DNA of 64,000 nucleotides from Cylicocyclus nassatus (Eukaryota; Nematoda; Chromadorea; Rhabditida; Strongylidae), in contig CATQJL010000223.1 in assembly GCA_958299035.1 (NCBI GenBank), positions 68,865,006-68,929,005 of the forward strand, given 5' to 3'. Of this stretch, positions 56,433 through 64,000 are shown in pieces. How positions within the stretch are numbered: the stretch's first letter is position 1; each line of letters opens with the position of its first letter. The position numbers and the translations under genes were made by a program. The notes beneath the pieces were generated by a model that saw nothing but the letters and a program-made list of their open reading frames with translations, was not told the origin of the DNA and did not search any database.

Positions 56433-57530
56433 TGGGAGCTGCCGGCAGGTCAGTGAGCACGGGGAATAGTATGCTCTTTTGAGAGCAAGGAATGGCAGTA
56501 TTTCGACGTCGTAAGAGTAGGTCAAGGTGCTGGCATTGCTGGCGGCATCTGTGAGTTTGGATAGCGCGGCATGGCACACCATTCATCTCAAGCAAATTAT
56601 TATAATTCAAAAATTCCACTTCTCATCAAAATGTTATCGTTTTCGTCGTTATTTGGGGCTTTCCTGACAGTTCTGATTGTTCAAATAGTCTGTTATCACA
56701 AAATTCTAGCGAAATCGTCTTCTTTTTGCTGTTTCTTCACAATCCTTTTTCGCAACAGTTCCGTCTCATCGTTGTCCATATCAATCAGCTGTTGTTTCAG
56801 GTCTAAATTCAATACACACTGTACCGATCTTGCCGTCTTACAGACGCCACCTGTTTGTGCTTTCCTGCTATGCTCTGCTGACAACAATAAGTGACGGTGT
56901 GGTTTTATTGGTCAGCGCGCTTGCGCTTATGGTTGTCTCATGCAGGTTCAAACGCGCGAATATCAATGTTTGGCGAAGAACTACCTCGTCAAAATCCTTT
57001 TGGAAATATTAACTAGGGAATAAGATATATGAAACTACTTAAACAGTTCGCGAGCTAACGCAAGAGTTGGTGACTTTCCGCAGTGCCTGCCAATTTGCAG
57101 GCATCTATGATATTACCAGGTAGGAATAGATTACTGCTGGCCCTGTGATGTCTCCAAACACCGATCTTGCATCAAGAGTGTAGGCGATTCAATGTCTGCC
57201 AGATGCTTGGCAAAAATGAGCAAGCAGTGATGTTTGACATTATTGATTCATTCCAGACCGTTGACAAATGTTGTTTGCATATGACTAGTCATAGGTGCTC
57301 ATTCTTTTTTAAAGTTTCTTCTACGGGTTTAGTTCTTCTACGTATCATGTAGATGCAATTTTGCACAAATTCTTGGTGTGCATTCAATGCAGTAGCGGGT
57401 CGACGTGGGAAGAGGAGGCGCCCTCATCCTTTTCCTAGGATGGGTCAAAAAGTTTTTGAGATCGGTAAGTGCTAGTGAATTGTTTTAACTTGCAATCATT
57501 TTATTTAAACAGGAAATAAAAGAGAAGATA
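56433..57530. other. No recognisable gene
   Basis: A 107-codon plus frame (56571-56894, hydrophobic) and a 63-codon minus frame (56696-56887, LKQQLIDMDNDETELLRKRI, helical) overlap; neither has a known domain. Nothing else seen. Confidence 0.3.
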
Positions 57531-57625
57531 GTCTTTTTGTAAAAAATTCTGTGTTATAATGACGAATTGAGAAGGGGAGTCTTTTTGTAAAAAATTCTGT
57601 GTTATAATGACGAATTGAGAAGGGA
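57531..57625. repeat. Tandem duplication, two units of about 48 bp
   Basis: GTCTTTTTGTAAAAAATTCT..GAATTGAGAAGGG occurs twice in direct succession, identical except that the junction differs by one G. This is a very recent local duplication. Confidence 0.97.
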
Positions 57626-57629
57626 CTCA

Positions 57630-58930
57630 AGCTGTGTAAAATATAAGGTGGATACTATAACTTCTATGCATCTGCGGGCTTTGAGCTGTGATGATAGTTG
57701 ATATCAAACTCTCCAAATCAGGCAAATGCTAAACCTTATTTATCGAAAAGTTTGGGAACCTAAAAGGAACCCACATCAGCAAACAAGAACTCAACAGATC
57801 TTTTTGTCGCATCCGTGGAAATGCAGCGATCAATGGAAAGAAGATTTAAAATCTCATGAGATTCAATTTGGGTTGCTCAAAATTTCAGTTTTCCTCCTGC
57901 TTTAGCGGAAATTGTGTCATTGAAAGTTGATAGCATCTGGGCAAGTCATTGGTTCGTGCAGTGGACCTTTGAAGACTGAAGAACATTGCATGCTGAGCTT
58001 GCTAACAACGTATACTGTAACTGAAATGCAGAATTTAGGTAAGAAAACTTCTAAAATATTGAAATAAGTGAAAAAAGCACAAAGAATGTAGTTGCTTAGC
58101 CTTCCCCCTTTTATATGTTTCGATCTACTCGTTGGCGTTTAATAAGTCGTCAAGGTTTATCTGAGAGTCACATTGTTGCTTTTCATTGAGTACAACGATA
58201 ATGAAATTAAATCAAATTAGGGTTGAGTTTTGTGTTTACCGAAATCCTATAGAATTAATTCCTGAAGTGGTAAGTCAACAGTGTAATTTAGATACCACAC
58301 TAACGACACTAGTGGTGGCATTGCGGTGTAATCGCGAATCCAAAGTAATGTCGCTTCTGCTCAGTCAACTCAAATTTGACGAACCTCCTGAGAGCATCAT
58401 TTAGTATAAAGCAAAAATGAGAATATTATGTTACCTTTGACGGGCAACGCAGTCAGGAACTTTCAGAGGACTTCCTTAGGAATTTCCCAAAATGCAGAAA
58501 TTCTTGCCGATTTTGACGTAAGAGAAACTTCCGAACTTTGGTATTTTGTAAGACTGCTACGCCTATTCCAATGTGGTAAGTGCCATATATATTCACGTAG
58601 GCTCACTCAAAATTCAATGTCCATTTCGATATCTGATTCAAAGAGAAAATGGAGCACTTGTGGCGTTTCTTTTTTTATTGTCTTCTCATTGTATGCTGTA
58701 AATTAATTGACTTCTGTTCTTTTCTTAAAATTATTTCGTGTAGTTGTGTCACTTCACAAGTCGCAAAGTCTATTATTTCTCATATCAATAAATATAGTAC
58801 CCCGTTGCAGAGAGAGTTATGAAGCAATGACTCAGAGCCAAAACAAGTAAATAAATAATCGGCAATTGAGTTTACCGTAATAGATGTGCGACCTCTTACT
58901 GTACGGCTATTTATGAGTGTAGCTGTGTAT
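57630..58930. other. No recognisable gene
   Basis: Two plus-strand frames (58186-58404, 58428-58706) have no known motif. CAGGGTGTCTCGAAAAAG at 58936 resembles the CAGGGTGTCC MITE end but has no partner. Confidence 0.35.
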
Positions 58931-58965
58931 GATCCAGGGTGTCTCGAAAAAGCAAGTCCCTTTAA

Positions 58966-59283
58966 AGGCAGCGTCCAGGCAGATCCGAGCTCGACGACCA
59001 GGCCCGCTTCCCTCGGACGGCCGACCCCTTATGAACGAAATCTCCTCAGCCTTGACGTGTTTTCACATGACCAACACAGTCGAACTTACAGCGTTTACTT
59101 GTTAATACTTGCTTTCGACAAGGATAACATTAGAAGCACTCGTCCGGGTTTTCACAAAATAGCCCCAAAAGATGGTTTTCTGAGAAATTCACGCTTTTTG
59201 AGTTCCATATTCGGAATCAGCGCTATGGAAAGGCCTGGATAACATAAAAATATAGAAGTCGAGAATCTGCCTGGAGGCTGGCT
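58966..59283. mobile_element. TTAA-type element, 318 bp
   Basis: The ends AGGCAGCGTCCAGGCAGATC and (complement) AGCCAGCCTCCAGGCAGATT are flanked by TTAA (58962-58965, 59284-59287). The TIR is about 20 bp; the interior is not palindromic, unlike 5016-5371 with the same termini. It has a relative at 54577. The 118-codon frame across it is not supported. Confidence 0.8.
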
Positions 59284-59535
59284 TTAATTTTGCATTTATT
59301 TTTGCATCTTTCTACATCATTCTTTCTGAATGATTACTCTATGCTGTTTTCTATATAAAAAGTTAAACAGACACGGTTCCTCGTAAGCGTCTACAAACCT
59401 ATCCATACGTTCTTTTCAATAATTCTCAAAACCTTTTTCGTACTATCATAAAAATTATTTCATACTGCATTCGTTGCAGTCATGACAGTTGATCAATCGG
59501 TGCTGCGAGGACTGCAGTATGAAACAACTTTAATG

Positions 59536-59721
59536 CTGTCGCTTTGTCAGCCCACCCCATAATTTGTCAGTTTGCTCTCATGCTATCTACAGGGGAGGGG
59601 TTTAGTTGAAATGGCTTTTCAAAACGTCCTGTCGCTTTGTCAGCCCACCCCATAATTTGTCAGTTTGCTCTCATGCTATCTACAGGGGAGGGGTTTAGTT
59701 GAAATGGCTTTTCAAAACGTC
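59536..59721. repeat. Exact 93-bp tandem duplication
   Basis: Units 59536-59628 and 59629-59721 (CTGTCGCTTTGTCAGCCCAC ... CTTTTCAAAACGTC) are identical at every base I compared. The length is a multiple of three, but no frame is open through it. Very recent. Confidence 0.98.
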
Positions 59722-60355
59722 ATGTATATCATATAAGAGAGCATAAAGCTCTAATTTCAAATACGTCTTCCTTATAGGCACCGCCCCGGCAAAATTTCGC
59801 TTTCCTTTTCACGTTTTCGGAGCCATCTCGCCATGGCAGACCCATACTTGAGCTTTTTAGCGCTTGAAAATGAACTTTTCTCAAAGCTTTCCTGGTCCGC
59901 ATTCAGCAAAAAAAAGCGTAAGTGGGCGGATTCCGAAACGAAGGAGACGGGCTGCGTAAGAATTCCCAACTCTCAAAAAAGGCTAATTCTTGCTATTTTC
60001 ATGCGCTGAAAAGTCCAGGTATGGATCCTCATGGCTCATAGGTGAAAAACTGAACGGCGAGATTTTGCCGATACGCCACTTAATATATTCGCACTCCGCT
60101 GCCTTTATCACAGGAACGTTTTTGATTGAGGAGTTATGTGCGTTCAGCGGAGCAAATTGATTGCGCGGCTGGTATAAAATTAGTTGTCAAGAGCAGCAGA
60201 TATGAGGCAGCGGATATAGCGGATATATAAAGTGGATTCGAAAGTCGTGCCGTTTTTTGGACCTATCCTCAAACCACGTAGAATAACGATAAATAAACAT
60301 AGCAGTGTTCTAGGCAGATTTTTCCATTTTTCAGCAGTGATGACTTAATCGGATC
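59722..60355. other. No recognisable gene
   Basis: 59780-59850 begins AGGCACCGCCCCGGCA, loosely like the TTAA-element termini. No partner end seen. Confidence 0.35.
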
Positions 60356-60359
60356 CTTT

Positions 60360-60930
60360 CATTGTCTTTTCAAATATCAGTCTCCAACCCATGTATTTTA
60401 CGTATTCTAACTTTAAGCATTTTTTGGAATTTTTGTCGGAATTTGAAAGAAAGCTTTGATAACAGTTGGATAGAGTCATACTTTCGATAGTCTAGAGATA
60501 GGACGTCAAAGTGAAGGTTGCTTGAGTATCTGCCTCCATCAAAAGTAAAAGTTGTTTCTAGAGAAATGAAGAAGACAAAAAGATGCAAAACAATTAGCGA
60601 AAGATAAGAAGCTCTTAAAAACCTAATAAATCACCACAATCAGTTTAAAAGTTTCCGTTTGGCGGCATTCCGAACTGCAGGTTTTCATAACGGAACCAGG
60701 CACCAACAGCACGGGAAAAACGAGGGAAAGCTAGTTTCTACTTTGTGACTGTTTTGAGAACAAACATATTTTATTGCAATTTTAAGAAGAAAATAAACGA
60801 AAAACATTTATTCATGAAAACGTAAAGCTTTTTTCCTAAGTCGGAACGCACGTCAAAAACAACCTAGTTTTTGATACGTTTTTTGAATTTTTAGCCCTTC
60901 TCGTAGTTTCTGTTCCTGGCGACGTTGTCA
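60360..60930. repeat. Duplicated segment (pairs with 35890-36560)
   Basis: Direct, diverged copy of 35890-36560 (TAGTCTAGAGATAGG, ACAATTAGCGAAAG, TTTGGCGGCATT, CACGGGAAAAACGAG). Same order of words, with indels. Unknown repeat family. Confidence 0.65.
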
Positions 60931-61084
60931 GCTTTGTTGTGCTCATATGAGCAATTTACCGCCAAGGGTGTAAGAAATGGTTGCTTACTAACGCCATTAA
61001 ACGCCTATGAACAAAAACGCACTTTTTGCAGTTTTCTGCCACATATTTCACCACGGTTGGAGAAGTTAGCCTTGCGACGTTATC

Positions 61085-62312
61085 TACAAGGTTGTGAAGG
61101 TTGTGCTCTATCATGAAGCTTAAGTGAATGTTACGAGAGTACATGGCTCTATGTATCAAAGGTATGGACAAAGTGGACAAAGTGCTACACAACCAATTTT
61201 TTGGCATCGATAACTGGCTTTTCAGTATTTTTAATAACAAGTCTTCTACAATTTTCACATTTGCGAAGTCGTAAAAGATACCAACGCCTTAAACTTGGTC
61301 TCAACTCTCTGAACCCATGGTTTTTACCTACTTTAATTTTTGTTAATTTCTAAAATTTCGTTCTGTATTCTAGAAATGCTCTAATAACAGTTAAATAGAG
61401 TGAACAAAATGCAATGCAGTACAATTTTTTTGGAATTGATAGCTATCTTTTCAAATTCTCTGAAATTATCATTCTAATGCTAATAAATTTAATATTTGTT
61501 TATTCCAAACCTCGTAAAGCATCGGACGGCAAACAGCTAGAATTTCATCCTATGTAGTTTCTTTTCCTCCTTTTGGAAGATGTTTTTATTTCTAATTTGT
61601 GAAGAACTCGAGGAAAAATTGTCATACCAAGTTTTTTGATCCGTCCCAACTGCACCTGAAATTCAAAAATCAATCTACCGAGGGGATTGAAACTTATTTG
61701 TTTGTTAAAATTAGTGTTAAATCATAATCTTTGGAAATTCTATTTGCCAAGATTTTATAGTGTTTGAAGCGCTTGTATATTTTATGACTTTGCAAATGTG
61801 GATTCTGGAAGACTTGTTATCAAAAATACTGAAAGGCCAGTAATTGATGCCAAAAATTTGGTTGTGTAGCATTTTGTTCACTCTATCCATACTACATAGC
61901 CATCAGTGGCGTACCCAGGATTTCGGCTCGGAGGGGGGGAGGGGACAAAGAATTTTTTTCAATGAAGATGCGTGGCGTTAGCCACGCACTCAGAAAAAAT
62001 TTTTGGTCCGCTTCTCAGAATTTTCGCGGGCCCACAGCCCCAAAATTTTAGAAAAAGTGGGCGTGGCGTCAGCCACACCCCGAAAAAAAATAAGGTAAAA
62101 CTGAATTTTTAAAAAAATATAAAAATTATTTTAATTACTTACAAGTATAAATAGGTCTCTTGCACATTTTTATGAGTCACATAAGTGACTTTCAAAAATT
62201 TCGCGACCCCCCGCCCCCCCCCCCCCCACGCCCCCTCGGTACGCCACTGATAGCCATTTACTTTGGTAACCTTCACTTTCAGCGTCATGATAGAGCACAA
62301 CCTTCATCTGAA
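61085..62312. repeat. Palindromic element interrupted by a hAT MITE
   Basis: Left arm GTTGTGCTCTATCATGA, TATGGACAAAGTG, GTGCTACACAACCAA.TTTT, TTTTTAATAACAAGTCTTC pairs with right arm words TTATCAAAAATACTGAAAGG, TTGGTTGTGTAGCATTTTGT, CTATCCATAC and ATGATAGAGCACAACCTTCA. The right arm is split at 61904-62249 by the hAT MITE. A similar inner pair (AGAGTGAACAAAATGC at 61398) suggests nested copies. Confidence 0.75.
61904..62249. mobile_element. hAT-type MITE, 346 bp
   Basis: The ends CAGTGGCGTACCCAGGATTT and (complement) CAGTGGCGTACCGAGGGGGC are flanked by a perfect 8-bp target duplication ATAGCCAT (61896-61903, 62250-62257). Internal GCGTGGCGTTAGCCACGC and GGGCGTGGCGTCAGCCAC are a repeated palindrome. 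A 14-C run lies at 62214-62227. CAGTGGCGTA termini are common in hAT elements. Sister of 5552-5808. Confidence 0.93.
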
Positions 62313-63149
62313 CAGAAAAAAATTTGGGGCGAAGCCCCGGATTTTATGACGTAACTATAAATAAGGTGACTGAGACAAGTATAGCGAGTGGTTGAAAAGA
62401 GGTTCAGAAAACAAAAAATTGCGTTTCTGTAGTTTTTTTTCTGCTGAAAAGGAAATTTTTATTTGAACCTCTAAGCGGCGAAAATTTTCAAATTAACCCT
62501 TTTGTAGAATACGGTCGAGGGTTAAGAAGTTTACGAAAGCTGTTGGAGTTTAATAAAAAAAGAGAAACTGCGCTTAAATCTTGCGCAGAGGGTCGCCTCT
62601 CAAATGCTGGTTTATCTCGTGATTTTCAACATCATCGACGTTGTCAATACTCCTGGTCGTGTCATGATGATCGGAATGATATATATGTTGCAGGGTTTGG
62701 TTGCACTTCGCAGAGATCTACGACCAGAGTCAAAGACCCCGTCGGCTCTGGTCTGTCTTCGCTGCTCGTCTGCGTTCCCGCGCGTTGCGCTACCTTGCTA
62801 TCCCAAACCCTTCCATTCGTTGTGCATTCAATTCTAACAAACTATACAACATATTGAAGCTCTTGATCTGTACTTTCACGCTAACAACGTTCTAAAACCT
62901 CGTTGGAGTTGGACGAGAAAAACGTGTCACGCATCTGGGTTGCCTAATTCCTTTAAACCATGGAGGCCTCTATTTTGCTACACTTTCACCGCACCTCGGT
63001 GCAAACCTTTACCCTACTAATCTAGAATTTTCACGGTGTTTCGTTTTGCTTCTGCAGTGAATAACAATTTTATGGGCGCTAGAGTCCCAGTTATTAATGT
63101 TTTTGAGGCATTTTAATTTGCTAAAACACCAAGATTCTTCGAAGCTCGG
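62313..63149. other. No recognisable gene
   Basis: Overlapping plus-strand frames at 62543-62895 in three phases; the 62604 frame starts with a hydrophobic stretch (MLVYLVIFNIIDVVNTPGRV). Without splice or homology evidence I do not call a gene. Confidence 0.3.
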
Positions 63150-64000
63150 TGCTCATTAAGCACGCTACTCACAACCCATTTATTCAAACCCTTCGCTTCC
63201 CACCTCTTTGCTGCCTTCCGTTTTTGTCCATATAGCGTATCGGTCTCCTTCTTTGGCATATCTCGTTGATAGATCAAAATGGTACCATCATTTTGTAAAA
63301 TGAGAAAGAATACCTCTCTGACTACAATCATCTTCTACATCGAAGAATAGCGTTTCTTTGCAAAGACATCCCCACAAGCGAGGAGAAAGCCAAGCGTTTA
63401 GCATAAAGAGTTTCTGTGTTTCATTTTTCAATTGTATGTTTTCAGCATGTTGAAATATAAAATGAAACTGTGCAGAAAAAACCGCAGGAGCCGTTGAAAG
63501 TATCGAAGGAATGTGCTCAAGAAACAGTTTTAATTCTAATTTTGTTCTAATCTTCCTTCTATATCGACAAGAAAATTTTTCTTAGTTTTTATCTTATTTC
63601 AATTTTTGTACATTTTGCAGCGTAGAATAAAGATGAAATCGAAGTTCATCGACTCTCGAGACCAACTAACATTTCGTTTAGTTTACAGTCCAGTACAACA
63701 ACAATATGCTTTTGTAAACAACACGTGCTATCGTTTTACATAAGATCCTATGCCCATGATCCGTGTGGTGGAAAATCCGGATTAAGTAAAGATTCTATCT
63801 TGATGTAAAATATCTCCATGATAAGCTTGAAAAGTTTTTGCATCAATTCCTGAAAATCTGTGTGCTTGCAGTTCCTACTGGGTTTCTTTTTGCTAATTAA
63901 GCTCTTAACTTTTGCTTTTCTGCACTTTTACCCCCCCCCCCCCCTCCTCCTCTCAGATTACGACCCATTCTGTATGGAGGTGCAACGGATCCTTGAAAAC
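63150..64000. repeat. Duplicated segment, copy 2 (pairs with 5985-6945)
   Basis: Direct paralogue of the left-edge segment, running off the window. It lacks the 170-bp MITE found at 6248 and so preserves the empty TA site (63431-63440). A 14-C run at 63931-63944 corresponds to the C-rich CCCCCCTCCCCCC at about 6891 in copy 1. Confidence 0.75.

Noticed and set aside
58886..59242. 118-codon plus-strand frame
   Set aside because: It crosses the TTAA target and terminal repeat of the 58966 element, so it is a chance frame through a transposon end.
62604..62837. Membrane-protein-like frame (MLVYLVIFNIIDVVNTPG..)
   Set aside because: Three overlapping phases are open here and no splice or family evidence favours one.

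Overview
The window reads as repeat-rich nuclear DNA of a nematode, most likely a clade V (strongylid or hookworm-like) worm. The best taxonomic marker is a decayed RTE-type non-LTR retrotransposon on the minus strand (42414-43590). Its reverse-transcriptase blocks (FVDYEKAFDSV, LSNLRFADD, RHIMRR) resemble the RTE copies common in strongylid genomes. Other features agree with this: AT-rich sequence, long poly-G/poly-C tracts, and many palindromic Tc1/mariner-type MITEs. I found no intact, recognisable host protein gene. Open reading frames are short (at most 167 aa), and most lie inside inverted repeats or decayed transposons. This is an intergenic or heterochromatin-like transposon graveyard, or possibly long-intron sequence.

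Layout. 1-2.3 kb: an Arg-tRNA-like relic on the minus strand, a dispersed repeat and a decayed palindrome. 3-9 kb: mariner-type palindromes, a nested MITE pair (a TA-type MITE carrying a TTAA-type one), a small hAT MITE, and a roughly 1 kb segment repeated at the right edge of the window. 9.5-12.7 kb: two long fold-back units. 14.4-23.3 kb: a dense stack of a TTCGAATA-filled element, a mariner palindrome, a hAT element, two related CAGGGTGTCC palindromes, and two PIF/Harbinger-like elements side by side whose empty site is still present at 16.84 kb. 23.9-34.5 kb: decayed LTR-retrotransposon pieces (possible LTR ends, leader, frameshifted gag), two retroposons sharing a 5' motif, and palindromic MITEs. 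35.9-46.7 kb: a duplicated segment, a near-perfect hairpin, the best-preserved hAT element, the RTE relic and more MITEs. 48.6-52.2 kb: a 3.58 kb palindrome with arms of about 1.7 kb. 52.2-64 kb: a further TA palindrome, exact 93 bp and about 48 bp tandem duplications, a TTAA element, a palindrome split by a hAT MITE, and the second copy of the left-edge segment.

The most informative observations are complete transposition records readable by eye: target-site duplications (8 bp for six elements, TAA for two, TTAA for two, TA for many) and two pre-insertion sites preserved in paralogous repeats. No single new biological system stands out. The strongest collective signal is the density of kilobase-scale fold-backs of different families. 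If transcribed, these would make long double-stranded RNA.
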